Counted from the stretch's first letter, positions 38,783 through 48,512 are shown. The stretch is 64,000 nt of DNA from Snodgrassella sp. (GCA_024103515.1 JAGGIK010000006.1:1-64000); one strand, 5' to 3'. Notes: generated from the letters alone by a model not told the origin. Translations and numbers: made by a program.

Positions 38783-39646
38783 GTGAAGCAGTACCTGAAA
38801 TTTTTATTAACTGGCCTACTTACGTTAACTCTGGTGGCATGCGGTGAAGAAAAAGCTCCCCAAACCACATCCAGCGAAGTGAGCGAAAAAAAAGAAATTG
38901 TGATTGGTACCACAGTTGGTGATTTTGCAGATATGGTTCGTGATCAGGTTAAGCCTGCCTTGGAAAAACAAGGCTATCAAGTCAAACTTTTAGAATTTAC
39001 TGACTATGTGCGTCCAAATATGGCCCTGGCCGATCACTCAATAGATATTAATATCTTCCAACATAAACCTTATCTGGACGATTTTGTTCAAACGCATCAT
39101 CTACAGATTATGCCTGTTTTTCAGGTACCTACTGGACCGCTTGGTATTTATGCCGGTAAATTGGACAATTTAAACAAAATAACCAACGGAGCAAGTGTAT
39201 CTGTACCCAACGACCCTTCTAATCTTGCTCGTGGGTTAGTTATGCTGGACAAATTAGGTTGGATCAAATTAAAAGACAATATTAACCCGTTGAAAGCCTC
39301 TTTGGCCGACATTGCAAACAATTCCAAAAATCTTAAACTTACTCCACTAGAAGCTGCTCAATTACCTCGTTCACGTAACGATGTTGATTTTGCCGTGATA
39401 AATGGCAATTACGCTACCAGCTCTGGATTAAAATTCTCTTCAGCATTATTCCTTGAGCCTGGTTATACCTACGTTAATTGGGCGGCAATCCGCACCGCAG
39501 ATAAAGACACTCAGTGGGTCAAAGACATTACTTCAGCATATAACTCTGCTGAATTTAAAAAATATGCTTACAAACGGTTTGCAGGCTATAAATATCCCGA
39601 ATCCTGGGGTACTCAGTCAGAACAAGCAGCTTCTTTTAATAATTAA
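38783..39646 (+). CDS. metQ: Methionine ABC transporter substrate-binding lipoprotein (NlpA/MetQ)
   Basis: MetQ captures methionine in the periplasm for the MetNI importer. I choose the GTG at 38783 because GGAG lies six bases upstream; an ATG at 38771 has no ribosome site. The mature protein follows a leader ending LVAC, with lipid Cys20. The body shows the NlpA family motifs IVIGTTVGDFADMVRDQVKP, DINIFQHKPYLDDFV, SVPNDPSNLARGLVML and FAVINGNYATSSGL. No metN or metI gene is adjacent, so it is an orphan component here. A terminator follows. Confidence 0.92.
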   Translation: MKQYLKFLLTGLLTLTLVACGEEKAPQTTSSEVSEKKEIVIGTTVGDFADMVRDQVKPALEKQGYQVKLLEFTDYVRPNMALADHSIDINIFQHKPYLDDFVQTHHLQIMPVFQVPTGPLGIYAGKLDNLNKITNGASVSVPNDPSNLARGLVMLDKLGWIKLKDNINPLKASLADIANNSKNLKLTPLEAAQLPRSRNDVDFAVINGNYATSSGLKFSSALFLEPGYTYVNWAAIRTADKDTQWVKDITSAYNSAEFKKYAYKRFAGYKYPESWGTQSEQAASFNN

Positions 39647-39669
39647 ATAGCTTAAATAAAATGAGACTT

Positions 39670-39707
39670 GAGAAGTATTTCTTTAGTACCGAAATACTTC
39701 TCTTTTT
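39670..39707 (+). terminator. Rho-independent terminator after metQ
   Basis: A perfect 12-bp stem (GAGAAGTATTTC with complement) and 9-base loop are followed directly by TTTTT. The remaining bases to 40047 are AT-rich and hold the pilin promoter region; I see nothing else there. Confidence 0.85.
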
Positions 39708-40047
39708 AATATAACCGTGTGATAATCTGAACAAATTAAATATTTTATGTTATAAAAGACGGAAATAATAATATTAATTATCTCCTTGATTGAAATATAC
39801 AAATGACTCTAATATAAGAACAAATATGAAAAAATGATATAATTACTCCGATATGAACAAAGAACAACAATAAATCACATTAATGAATGAAGTCATTGCG
39901 CAAATAACTCAAAGTGGTACAATAAATTCAAAAATAAAGTAATCTTAATGTATTTTGAAGCTAATTAGGTTTAGTAGAATATGTTAATATGTACACATGC
40001 AATACGCATTAACACTTTTTACATATTGGACATGATTTAGAATTAAA

Positions 40048-40467
40048 GTGAAAAATATGATCAAATCAAAACATCAGCAAGGTTTTACACTAGTAGAACT
40101 ATTGACCATAGTTTCCATTATAGCCATTCTGGCTTGTATTGCCTTACCTTCATATCAAAATTATGTACAAAAAACTCGTAAAGAAGCTGTACGTGCTGAT
40201 CTTATCGATAATGTTCGTAAACTTGAAAATTACTACAATAGAAATAAAACATTCACTAATTTTGATTCTATAGCACAAAATAAGAGCAAAAACTATTTTA
40301 CTATAGCAGGAACCTATGGCGATAATAATTATCGCTTGACCGCCACACCAACTGATAAAAATAAAGGTGAATCCCAATTAATTATCTATGATAGCGTTGA
40401 TGGCATGGTGTCATGCGATAAAACCGAGGCCAACGGATCCAGTACTCTCGACTGTAATCCCTTTTAA
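40048..40467 (+). CDS. Type IV pilin-like protein (PilE/ComP-like minor pilin)
   Basis: The protein has a prepilin leader cut after Gly by PilD (HQQG, then FTLVELLTIVSIIAILACIA), with Glu5 of the mature chain present. The remaining small globular domain resembles ComP/PilE-type minor pilins (QNYVQKTRKEAVRADLIDNV, YYNRNKTFTNF, DNNYRLTATPTDKNKGE). Two cysteines near the C-terminus (VSCDK and LDCNPF) probably form the D-loop disulphide. Translation may start at the GTG at 40048 or the ATG at 40057; both give short leaders and neither has a strong ribosome site. ComP binds uptake DNA in Neisseria, but this protein cannot be assigned to that role by sequence alone. Confidence 0.85.
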   Translation: MKNMIKSKHQQGFTLVELLTIVSIIAILACIALPSYQNYVQKTRKEAVRADLIDNVRKLENYYNRNKTFTNFDSIAQNKSKNYFTIAGTYGDNNYRLTATPTDKNKGESQLIIYDSVDGMVSCDKTEANGSSTLDCNPF

Positions 40468-40566
40468 TATAAGGAATCAGCTCTTTTTATTAATATTTAA
40501 TCTTTTAGAGTAAGTAACTTTAATATACTATTCCTATCAAGTTGAAAATATGGGCGGAGAAATAAA

Positions 40567-40992
40567 TTGAATTTTAAAAAATTTGTTTTGTCTTCTATAC
40601 TTTTTCTATGCTTTAATTCGTTTCTTTCGGCGTCCGATTTGCAAAATCTCGAATTTACAGATGAATTTGCAGAAGCACGTAGAATTTTAGCCACCATGTA
40701 TACTCAGCAACAACAAATTGAAACAGAAATAGAAAGAATGTCTACTTCTTTTTTTGGTGATGCCAATCAGGTAAAGTTATTTAAATATTGTAATAAGCCA
40801 GAATGTCATCAATATTCAGAAGCTACTTATTTTAGTTTATCTCCTGATCAAACTTACTCATTTCACAATGTAGTCAATAATGATGGAGAGGTTAAAAGTA
40901 CTAATCGACTTGGCAACCTGTTAGAAGAAAAGCATAATCCTTTAATTTTTACTAATGCCGAAGGGCGTCCTAGTTTTAGCTACACCAAATAA
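40567..40992 (+). CDS. Secreted protein of unknown function downstream of the pilin
   Basis: The 141-residue product starts at a TTG with a strong GGCGGAG six bases upstream. It has a signal peptide (FKKFVLSSILFLCFNSFLSA) likely cut before SDLQNL. The mature part is small and acidic with a cysteine pair (KYCNKPECHQYSE). Its segment RRILATMYTQQQQIETEIER resembles the N-terminal helix of pilin-like or pilus-accessory proteins, but it lacks the prepilin motif. It lies 100 bases after the pilin on the same strand, so a pilus-related role is a guess from position only. Confidence 0.6.
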   Translation: MNFKKFVLSSILFLCFNSFLSASDLQNLEFTDEFAEARRILATMYTQQQQIETEIERMSTSFFGDANQVKLFKYCNKPECHQYSEATYFSLSPDQTYSFHNVVNNDGEVKSTNRLGNLLEEKHNPLIFTNAEGRPSFSYTK

Positions 40993-41197
40993 GTTGATCT
41001 TGTAGAAGAGCAAAGAGTCAAAATTCTTATAATAGATTAAACCAACCTAAAAGTATTAATCAAGGATGGAATTTTTAGACGAGTTTTCATTAGTTCATTA
41101 ATGATTCAATTGTAATAATAATTTTACCCAATTATTTAGAAAAAATATTGTGGCTGTTTAAGATAGAAAACTGCGATTTAATTTTAATTTATCTTCA

Positions 41198-41230
41198 ATA
41201 AAGGCAATGATTCAATCATTGCCTTTATTA
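41198..41230. terminator. Bidirectional terminator
   Basis: A perfect 14-bp stem (AATAAAGGCAATGA and complement) with a 5-base loop lies between the converging secreted-protein gene and the META gene. Confidence 0.75.
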
Positions 41231-41252
41231 TGTTCAGCTCGATTGATATAGA

Positions 41253-42038
41253 TTACTTTTGCCTTTTAACAATAGTGCGCTCAATGATTTGATCCAATTT
41301 ATAAACATAATGACTATTTGACGCATCTGTAGTATTTGACTGATATACATTTAACCTTAATACCTGATTCTCATTCGGATTTAATTGCCACCCTTCAATT
41401 TCACCATCAAAATTACGCCATACACCGTTTTTTATCTTGATTCCTTGATCATCATAAGTGACGTCTCTAACTTGCAAACACTCTTTTTTACCTTGAGCTG
41501 CTTCACAGGTACGGGTTTTATTGCTGATTTCCCAAAATACAACAGTAGGTTGCCCATATTTAGAGGTCGCTGTTTGCACACCACTGAATGACAAATGATC
41601 GCCATTTTTGCTTTGTATCAATAATTTTGGCCGATTATCTGTACTCTTTATCAGACCAATATTCAATTTTTGCCCATTCATAAGTTTTGCAATAGCGGCA
41701 TCCTGTGCCATTAAATCTGGTGAGCAAGCCATCATGGTACTCATAGGCGTATCGAGCTGCAAAAATTTACCATTAAGTTGATAATTTGAACCAATTGAGT
41801 TACAACCTCCCGACACATTTAAACGCTGCCCATTAAATTGTAATTTCAATTTAGTGTCTTTTGATAAAGCTGCTACTGGACGCCCATTAATATCGGTAGC
41901 TTCGTTTAGAAACCAGTCATAATTAATTAATTGCTGCGGATTTATGGTTTCAAAAGCAATATGGTTGTTGTCTTTTTTAGCACAGGCAACTAAACTTGCA
42001 GCAATTATTGCTGAAAAAACTAGGACTCTGATTTTCAT
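41253..42038 (-). CDS. META and DUF4377 domain lipoprotein (HslJ-like)
   Basis: The 261-residue protein has a leader ending LVAC with lipid Cys19. Residues about 40-130 form a META domain (YDWFLNEATDINGRPVAAL, LNVSGGCNSIGSNYQL, STMMACSPDLMAQD), as in HslJ, linked to novobiocin tolerance in E. coli. The C-terminal 100 residues match DUF4377, with CLQVRDVTYDDQG, NFDGEIEGWQLNPNENQVLR and a conserved end. The two-domain arrangement occurs in several neisserial and gammaproteobacterial lipoproteins. Periplasmic stress protection is the usual guess. Confidence 0.82.
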   Translation of the reverse strand: MKIRVLVFSAIIAASLVACAKKDNNHIAFETINPQQLINYDWFLNEATDINGRPVAALSKDTKLKLQFNGQRLNVSGGCNSIGSNYQLNGKFLQLDTPMSTMMACSPDLMAQDAAIAKLMNGQKLNIGLIKSTDNRPKLLIQSKNGDHLSFSGVQTATSKYGQPTVVFWEISNKTRTCEAAQGKKECLQVRDVTYDDQGIKIKNGVWRNFDGEIEGWQLNPNENQVLRLNVYQSNTTDASNSHYVYKLDQIIERTIVKRQK

Positions 42039-42374
42039 TAATCTTTCCTCATCTAAGAATATAAAAACAACACATTAAAGTAATATTAACAATAAAACAA
42101 TATGGCAATTAATTTTTTACTTTTTCTCTGTAGTAGATTGGTATGATCCGCTTTCGTCGCAATTAAAACGCCCAGCAAATTACTGCCAGAAAAAAGTATG
42201 AGGTTGATTAAGCATTTTATTAAACATAGGTTATATCTTCTACCCGAGGTCAATTAACAAATTTGATTTGAAATTGTTAGAAAAAGAAAAGATCTTAGTG
42301 ATTTGTTAAGAAAATAGGAATATTATACAAGAGGTACAAATCTCGCAATTACATCTATATACCAAAGGATAATT
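42039..42374. other. Divergent gap between META and CinA-like genes
   Basis: The 336 bases are AT-rich with no frame or hairpin that stands out. Promoters for both divergent genes must lie here. Confidence 0.35.
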
Positions 42375-43190
42375 ATGCAATTTGGATTAATGATCATTGG
42401 TGATGAAATTTTAAATGGGTCACGTCAGGACTGCCATTTTTTATTTTTCAAACAACTATTACGACAATATGCTTTACAAATCGCCTGGGTTCAATATTTA
42501 CCCGATGATCGTGGTGTGATAACTCAACGATTAAAACAGTCTTTCAAGGAAAAAAAACCCGTGTTTGTAACGGGCGGAATTGGTGCTACGCCTGATGACC
42601 ATACCCGTCAGGCCTGTGCAGATGCATTAAACTTGCCCTTAGTTCCTCACCCTGAGGCGATAAAATTTATAGAAGACATTTCGATAAAACATGGTGATGC
42701 ATTATCCAGTTCTAACCATCTACATCGAGCCCAAATGGCTTATTTCCCTGAAAACTCAACAATAATACCCAATCCGTTCAATAATATAGCTGCCTTTTCA
42801 AATCAACAGCATCATTTTCTACCGGGTTTTCCGCAAATGGCACATCCGATGGCTAAATGGGTACTAAATACATATTACCAACAATATTTTAATCAGCAGC
42901 AATACTGTTTCAAGGCGGCTGTTGTAGACGGTCTACCAGAATCAGTAGTCGGCCCACTCATGGAAGATATTGAAAAACAATGGCCGGATATTAAGACATA
43001 TAGTCTGCCGACCATACGTGAGGATATTGCAGAGACCGAACAAAATCAGCACTACCGGCTAGAATTTGGGCTGAAGGCAAGCAGAAAAAATGCGACGGTA
43101 CTGGCTCAAGTATGGGCGTATGCATTACAACAACTACAAGCACATGGTGCTATGCATATCATCCAATTGGAAAGAAGTAGTGAAGAATAA
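42375..43190 (+). CDS. Molybdopterin-binding domain protein (CinA N-terminal type)
   Basis: The 271-residue protein consists of the MoaB/Mog-like (COG1058) domain that opens CinA proteins. GLMIIGDEILNGSRQDCHF, FVTGGIGATPDDHTRQACAD and the HHFLPGFPQMAHPM segment are diagnostic. The C-terminal nicotinamide-nucleotide amidase domain of CinA is missing. Such standalone proteins may act as ADP-ribose pyrophosphatases, as shown for some CinA members, but the activity of this one is unknown. An AAAGGA ribosome site precedes the ATG. It is a single-gene unit, followed by a 290-base gap before serC. Confidence 0.85.
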   Translation: MQFGLMIIGDEILNGSRQDCHFLFFKQLLRQYALQIAWVQYLPDDRGVITQRLKQSFKEKKPVFVTGGIGATPDDHTRQACADALNLPLVPHPEAIKFIEDISIKHGDALSSSNHLHRAQMAYFPENSTIIPNPFNNIAAFSNQQHHFLPGFPQMAHPMAKWVLNTYYQQYFNQQQYCFKAAVVDGLPESVVGPLMEDIEKQWPDIKTYSLPTIREDIAETEQNQHYRLEFGLKASRKNATVLAQVWAYALQQLQAHGAMHIIQLERSSEE

Positions 43191-43483
43191 ATAAATCTTC
43201 ATAGTTTTTTTCAGCATATATTCAAATTTACGGCAGAGGGTTAATAAATAATTATCTAGAATATGTGTCGTTAATAGTGTTTTTAACTATTCAAGAGATA
43301 TTTAAAGGTAATTAAAACTAGGTTTGAGATTCTTTATATGAAGTTCAATTTAATGATTGCCTTTGTATTGCCATCCTCATAGAATTTCACCATTCAAAAA
43401 GTAAGCAACTATAGCACAGTTATTTGTTCACTATTCAGAATCTGGCTTTATCAGGTCAGCAATAAACAGGTTTAAGTCTAATC

Positions 43484-44590
43484 ATGTCCTCTATCGACCA
43501 ACACTATAATTTTTCCGCCGGCCCCGCTATTTTGCCTCAATCTGTGTTAGCAACTGCACAATCAGAAATGTTTGACTATAACGGATCTGGCTTTTCTATT
43601 ATGACCATGAGCCATCGCTCAGACGCATTCATGCACATTCTTTTTCAGGCAGAACAAGATCTGCGTAAATTACTGAATATTCCTACAAACTATAAAATTT
43701 TGTTTATGCAAGGGGGTGCCAGTGCTCAGTTTAATATGGTAGTAATGAATCTGGCCAACGGTTTTAAACGAGTTGATTCGGTTGTTTCGGGTAATTGGAG
43801 CCGAATTGCCCACAGTCAAATGGGTAAATTATCTGACGCAGACATTCATCTGGCTGCACATGGCGGTGAATTGTACAATTTCACTGATGTACCTGCTGTG
43901 GAAAATTGGGACGTCGATCCTCATTCAGCTTTTGTACATTATTGTATCAATGAAACTGTACATGGATTGCAATATCGCGACATACCTAAACCTGATGGCT
44001 TACCACCCATTGTCTGTGATATGTCCAGTGAAATTCTTTCACGCAAAATAAATGTCGCTGATTATGGATTGATCTATGCAGGTGCGCAGAAAAATATTGG
44101 TCCTTCCGGGGCGACGATCGTAATTGTTCGCGAAGATTTACTTGATCGCTGTTCTGAAAGAATTCCTGATATCTGGAATTATCAAAGCCACATCAATCGT
44201 CAAGGTATGTACAACACTCCGGCAACCTACCCTATTTATATTTCTGGACTGGTATTTCGCTGGTTATTGGCCCAAGGTGGTGTTGAGCAAATGCAAGCCA
44301 TCAATAGCCTAAAAGCAGAAAAACTCTATGCAGCAATTGATGGTAGTGATGGCTTTTACGCGAATAAAGTTAAACCACATGCACGCTCACAAATGAATGT
44401 AATTTTTCATACTGTTTCCAAAGAATTGGATAATCAATTCGTCCTTGAAGCAAATGCATATGGTCTAAGGATGCTTAAAGGCTATAAGACCATGGGCGGG
44501 ATGCGCGCCAGTATTTATAATGCTATGCCTTTACAAGGTGTGGAGGCTCTGGTTCATTTTATGAAAGATTTCCAACGTCGTTATGGATAA
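43484..44590 (+). CDS. serC: Phosphoserine aminotransferase
   Basis: SerC makes phosphoserine from 3-phosphohydroxypyruvate and also works in pyridoxal phosphate synthesis. The 368-residue protein begins YNFSAGPAILPQSVLATAQ, has LFMQGGASAQFNMV, the PLP-lysine motif IYAGAQKNIGPSGATIVIVR and the closing FMKDFQRRYG. No nearby serA, pdx or aroA genes are seen. A terminator follows. The frame also contains a TTCAGGCAG core (43644-43652) related to neisserial uptake sequences. Confidence 0.95.
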   Translation: MSSIDQHYNFSAGPAILPQSVLATAQSEMFDYNGSGFSIMTMSHRSDAFMHILFQAEQDLRKLLNIPTNYKILFMQGGASAQFNMVVMNLANGFKRVDSVVSGNWSRIAHSQMGKLSDADIHLAAHGGELYNFTDVPAVENWDVDPHSAFVHYCINETVHGLQYRDIPKPDGLPPIVCDMSSEILSRKINVADYGLIYAGAQKNIGPSGATIVIVREDLLDRCSERIPDIWNYQSHINRQGMYNTPATYPIYISGLVFRWLLAQGGVEQMQAINSLKAEKLYAAIDGSDGFYANKVKPHARSQMNVIFHTVSKELDNQFVLEANAYGLRMLKGYKTMGGMRASIYNAMPLQGVEALVHFMKDFQRRYG

Positions 44591-44611
44591 TGGTATGTAG
44601 TTATAAATTAG

Positions 44612-44650
44612 AACCGATGTTGTAGCAGGATTCCAACATCGGTTTTGTTT
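44612..44650 (+). terminator. Terminator after serC
   Basis: An 11-bp perfect stem (AACCGATGTTG and complement) with an 11-base loop is followed by TTTGTTT. The remaining gap to arsC (44651-45048) is AT-rich and empty as far as I can see. Confidence 0.8.
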
Positions 44651-45048
44651 AATAGTTTAACGTTAATCGGCACATCACTTAATTTTATGAACACATAATT
44701 TTAAAAAATAAGATTTTACCAGATTGACCTATTGATTGAGAAATTAATTTCGTACTTGATATTATTAACCACCAACAGTAAATCATCAGTTTTTGTAATT
44801 ATAATGCATACACCAAATTCCCCAAACCTTACTATCCGCTAGCAAAATTTTAATACGGTCAGAATACAATATGGAATCAAAATATTTAATATTAGGATTT
44901 TTAGCTAATCATTTGTCTATTGTTAAATTTACAATTTAGCAGATATTTTTGTTTTATATTTATACTTATTAATAATGATTGTCAAAATTTTTGGTTTAGT
45001 TCACACTCTTTACCATACTTATGATACTCTAAACTTTTGGGGACAAAA

Positions 45049-45414
45049 ATGACTTCCACTGTCATACTTTATCATAACCCTAACTGTTCTAAATCCCGTG
45101 CTGCTTTATTATTATTGAAAGTGCGCAATGTGGATACAAAGGTTATACCTTATTTAACCGAACCATTAGGTGAAGAACAAATTCGTAATCTGAAAAAAAA
45201 GCTGGCCATCAGTTCTGTTCGTGAAATGATGCGTTCCAAAGATACTTTATATTCAGATTTGCAACTTGATCAAGCAGATGAAGACACTCTGATAGCGGCT
45301 ATCGCTGCTCATCCGATTTTAATTGAACGCCCAATAGTGGTTTTTGGTGAACACGCTGCCATTGGCCGACCATTAACAAATATTGAGGCTTTACTAGAGA
45401 ATCATGTTAGCTAA
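45049..45414 (+). CDS. arsC: Arsenate reductase (glutaredoxin-coupled ArsC)
   Basis: ArsC reduces arsenate to arsenite with glutathione and glutaredoxin. The frame is open from a TTG at 45037, but the ATG at 45049 has GGGGA in front and gives the usual start. The catalytic Cys13 lies in YHNPNCSKSRAAL, and the arsenate-binding arginines are in LIERPIVVF and GRPLTNIEALL. The 121-residue length is normal. There is no arsR or arsB alongside; it instead overlaps the DUF218 gene by 11 bases. Some ArsC-like proteins (YffB/Spx type) do other jobs, but the motifs favour ArsC. Confidence 0.88.
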   Translation: MTSTVILYHNPNCSKSRAALLLLKVRNVDTKVIPYLTEPLGEEQIRNLKKKLAISSVREMMRSKDTLYSDLQLDQADEDTLIAAIAAHPILIERPIVVFGEHAAIGRPLTNIEALLENHVS

Positions 45415-46060
45415 AAAAAAACTTGGTTTCTGGCGCTTTTTGCGCGCAAGTTTACTGCTCTGCAGCCTGTTTGTGTGTGTTAATTATGCCATTAGTGTCG
45501 CTACTGTTTATCACTTTAGTCGACCGCAGACGCTAACACAAGCAGATGCGGCTATTGTATTAGGAGCGGCGGCATGGGATAAGCGTCCTTCACCAGTTTT
45601 TCGTGAACGAATTAATCACGCATTAACTCTCTATCGTTCTGGGCTTATAAAAAAAATACTCTTTACCGGCGGTAGTTCTAAAACTGGTTTTATGAGTGAA
45701 GCTGCTGTCGCCCGTCGCTATGCGATTAAAAACGGCATAGCCAAAGAAGATATTATCTATGAAAATCAATCACGCGACACTTGGCAAAATCTTGTCAACG
45801 CACAAATTGAAGCGAATAATAATGACATCAATACGGTGATTATTGTTAGCGACCCCTTTCATCTTGCTCGGGCAAAACTGATGGCCAATGATCTTGGACT
45901 CAATGCTCAAGTTTCTGCCACTCCCACCACTCGCTATACTGCTACTTATTCTAAACTACGTTTTTTGGCTCAGGAAAGTTATTTACTGATGCTCTATGAG
46001 TGGACGCAATTTACAACTGATTCGGCCAAACTAAAAAATCTATTTCAACATATTTTCTGA
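45404..46060 (+). CDS. DUF218 / YdcF-SanA family membrane-anchored protein
   Basis: The 218-residue protein has an N-terminal membrane anchor (about 12-34) and a DUF218 domain: ADAAIVLGAAAWDKRPSPVF, ILFTGGSSKTGFMSEAAVAR, SRDTWQNL and VIIVSDPFHLARAKLMANDL. Members such as SanA and ElyC affect envelope permeability and peptidoglycan or enterobacterial antigen balance in E. coli. Its start codon lies within arsC, so the two are expressed together although no functional link is clear. Confidence 0.87.
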   Translation: MLAKKKLGFWRFLRASLLLCSLFVCVNYAISVATVYHFSRPQTLTQADAAIVLGAAAWDKRPSPVFRERINHALTLYRSGLIKKILFTGGSSKTGFMSEAAVARRYAIKNGIAKEDIIYENQSRDTWQNLVNAQIEANNNDINTVIIVSDPFHLARAKLMANDLGLNAQVSATPTTRYTATYSKLRFLAQESYLLMLYEWTQFTTDSAKLKNLFQHIF

Positions 46061-46311
46061 ATCATTCAGTAGAGTCGTTTTGATTTAAAAATTATTCTTA
46101 ACCATTCATGCGTATTTATCTTTGTTTAATTCTCTTATCACTTGCAAAATCTGGAAGTTCTGGCTGTATATTGTCATTTCTATGTTAGGCAACCAATAGT
46201 GTTGTTTGTCGGGCATTTTGTCCATTAGACATTAAACAATATCGTAATACATAGTATGATTACCCCCTGCTTTACATTTTATTTTACAGCATCGTTAGGA
46301 AGGATTGATTA

Positions 46312-47601
46312 ATGAATAACAATTCTAAGCTTTTACTACAAGCACAAAAAATTATTCCTGGTGGAGTCAATTCTCCTGTACGGGCATTTGGCAGTGTTAG
46401 CGGGGTACCGCGTTTTATTCATGAGGCTAAAGATGCCCATGTATGGGATGAAGAACAAGTTCAGTACATTGATTATATTGGTTCATGGGGCACCGCAATT
46501 GTTGGGCATGCGCATCCGGAGGTAGTTGATGCAGTTTGTCATGCCGCGCAAAATGGTTTATCTTTCGGGGCGCCAACAGCAGATGAAATTTGTATAGCTG
46601 AGATGATTCAGCAAATTATGCCCAGTATGGAAAAGATCCGTTTAGTCAGTTCTGGGACTGAAGCAACTATGTCTGCTATCCGACTAGCTAGGGGATTTAC
46701 TGGGCGGGACAATATCATTAAATTTGAAGGTTGTTACCATGGACATTCAGACAGTCTGTTAGTAAAGGCCGGCTCGGGACTGTTAACTTTTGGTCATCCC
46801 AGTTCGGCTGGTGTTCCTAAGGATTTAAGCCGGCATACTATTGTTTTACCCTATAACAATGTCGCCGCCTTAGAACAGCTTTTCGCTCAGCAAGGAGACT
46901 CGATTGCCTGTGTGATTGTTGAACCTATAGCTGGAAATATGAATATGATTCCGGCTTCAAATGAATTTGTTCAGGCATTGCGTTCATTAACTGATAAGTA
47001 CGGCAGTATACTGATTTATGATGAAATTATGACTGGATTCCGTGTAGCTTTAGGCGGAGCTCAATCGATTCATGGCATCACCCCTGATTTAACTACTGTA
47101 GGCAAGGTTATCGGTGGTGGTATGCCTGTGGCTGCTTTTGGAGGAAGAGCAGACATTATGGAATGTATTTCCCCTTTAGGTAATGTTTATCAAGCTGGTA
47201 CACTTTCAGGCAATCCTGTTTGTGTTGCCGCTGGGCTGAAAACTCTAGAAATTATTCAAAGAGATGGATTTTATCGTTTGCTTTCAGCTCGTACACAAGA
47301 ACTTAGTGAAGGACTGTGTAAATTGGCTAGAGAAGCTGGTTTACCGTTCTCCAGTCGTCATATTGGCGGTATGTTTGGTTTTTACTTTATTACCGGTTTG
47401 CCTGAATGCTATGAGGATATACAAAAGGCTGATCTACAGCTTTTCAAACAATTTTTCCATGCCATGCTAGCACGTGGTGTACTGTTTGCACCGTCAGCTT
47501 TCGAAGCCGGATTTGTCTCAGCTGCACATAGTCCTGAGATCATAGCCGATACTTTAAGCTTAGCAGCAGAGGCATTCACTGAAATTTCACGGGAAATTTG
47601 A
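46312..47601 (+). CDS. hemL: Glutamate-1-semialdehyde 2,1-aminomutase
   Basis: HemL converts glutamate-1-semialdehyde to 5-aminolevulinate in the C5 haem pathway using PLP. The 429-residue protein starts with [20 protein letters not shown], shows [36 protein letters not shown] and the PLP-lysine motif [18 protein letters not shown] strong AGGAAGGA ribosome site precedes the ATG. It is an isolated gene. An imperfect 13-bp stem (47614-47654) without a T-run lies after it. The rest of the gap up to 47980 is AT-rich and empty. Confidence 0.96.
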   Translation: MNNNSKLLLQAQKIIPGGVNSPVRAFGSVSGVPRFIHEAKDAHVWDEEQVQYIDYIGSWGTAIVGHAHPEVVDAVCHAAQNGLSFGAPTADEICIAEMIQQIMPSMEKIRLVSSGTEATMSAIRLARGFTGRDNIIKFEGCYHGHSDSLLVKAGSGLLTFGHPSSAGVPKDLSRHTIVLPYNNVAALEQLFAQQGDSIACVIVEPIAGNMNMIPASNEFVQALRSLTDKYGSILIYDEIMTGFRVALGGAQSIHGITPDLTTVGKVIGGGMPVAAFGGRADIMECISPLGNVYQAGTLSGNPVCVAAGLKTLEIIQRDGFYRLLSARTQELSEGLCKLAREAGLPFSSRHIGGMFGFYFITGLPECYEDIQKADLQLFKQFFHAMLARGVLFAPSAFEAGFVSAAHSPEIIADTLSLAAEAFTEISREI

Positions 47602-47980
47602 GTTTTTCTGACATCATTCAGATGTAAGCGTTAAAAGACGATACGTCTGAATGAGTTGGTAACTCCAAAGTTTATTAAAAACGATACATTCAACTATTAT
47701 TTGAGTTCAGCATATAGCTGCATTGCCGCCATTAATAATATATCTTTAAGTTTAATTTCTTTATATACTCAGGCGTTCAGTTTGAATAGATTGATGCCAA
47801 AATTAATCTGAAATACATAATCTTGTTCCAATATAATAATCGCTCAATACAGTTTACGCGGGAATCTGAAGGATTAGTCAGTATTATTCAATCTAACCAA
47901 TGAAAAATATTAACAAATTATTAATTCAACCCTTATAAATACAATAATTTACACTAATTTAACATTCAATAAACACTTTA

Positions 47981-48012
47981 CTAAGTCTGGCCTAAGTTTT
48001 GATCGCCATAAT
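47981..48012 (+). promoter_or_regulatory. Candidate response-regulator box and promoter of the Asr-like gene
   Basis: Two identical hexamers, CTAAGT at 47981-47986 and 47992-47997, are separated by exactly five bases. This 11-bp-phased layout matches the direct-repeat boxes used by OmpR-family regulators such as PmrA and QseB. A possible -10 (CATAAT, 48007-48012) follows at a spacing that would put the box over the -35 region. A second direct repeat (CTTAAA at 48044 and 48054) lies next to the ribosome site. The cognate regulator could be the one encoded just downstream. Confidence 0.5.
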
Positions 48013-48072
48013 TTAATCCAACAACAACCCTATGGTTTTTGTTCTTAAATTACCTTAAATTGGAGATCTGTT

Positions 48073-48384
48073 ATGAAAAAAATTACTGCTGCGGTCGTCA
48101 GTGCTGTATTTAGCTTAACTGCTGTTGCTGCATTTGCTGCTCCTGCTGTTACAACTTCTAAAACCACCACAACAGCGACCACTACTGCGGTTCCTGTAAA
48201 AGCTGCTCCAGCTCATACTGTGACAGCTAAACCAACTGCAAAAACTGCTAAAAAACCAGCTCATGTTAGAAAAGCACACACTCGTAAAGCTCATGTTAGA
48301 AAAGGGCATGTTAGAAAACATCACAACAATACAACTGAGGTTGAAGCATTAACCACTAGAACTACCACTACTGAAACCCACTAA
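48073..48384 (+). CDS. Asr-like acid-shock protein (secreted, disordered, basic)
   Basis: The 103-residue product has a signal peptide (MKKITAAVVSAVFSLTAVAA) probably cut after AFA. The mature part is low complexity: a Thr/Ala region, then Lys/Ala/Pro, then repeats of the type HVRKAH, HTRKAH, HVRKGH and HVRKHH, then a Thr-rich acidic tail. Composition, size and leader closely resemble enterobacterial Asr, the acid-induced periplasmic protein with chaperone-like behaviour. The high His and Lys content would give strong charge at low pH. GGAGA precedes the ATG, and a strong terminator separates it from the two-component genes. The Asr assignment is by resemblance, not strict homology. Confidence 0.7.
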   Translation: MKKITAAVVSAVFSLTAVAAFAAPAVTTSKTTTTATTTAVPVKAAPAHTVTAKPTAKTAKKPAHVRKAHTRKAHVRKGHVRKHHNNTTEVEALTTRTTTTETH

Positions 48385-48411
48385 TCTGCCTCAGGATTAA
48401 CGTTTTTTATT

Positions 48412-48442
48412 AAACCGTTTCAGTGTTCTGAAACGGTTTTTT
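48412..48442 (+). terminator. Terminator after the Asr-like gene
   Basis: A perfect 12-bp stem (AAACCGTTTCAG-type arms) with a TGTT loop is followed by TTTTTTG. It isolates the Asr-like transcript from the response-regulator gene. Confidence 0.85.
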
Positions 48443-48512
48443 GTTATTATAAGCACATGTTTTAAGTAATTAATTTATTTCCACTGTGTTTAAACTGATA
48501 AAACGTTAACCC

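Noticed and set aside
48115..48324. Reverse-strand Ser/Met/Cys-rich ORF opposite the Asr-like gene
   Set aside because: It is the complement of a low-complexity repeat and has no ribosome site; the forward gene has a signal peptide and flanking signals.
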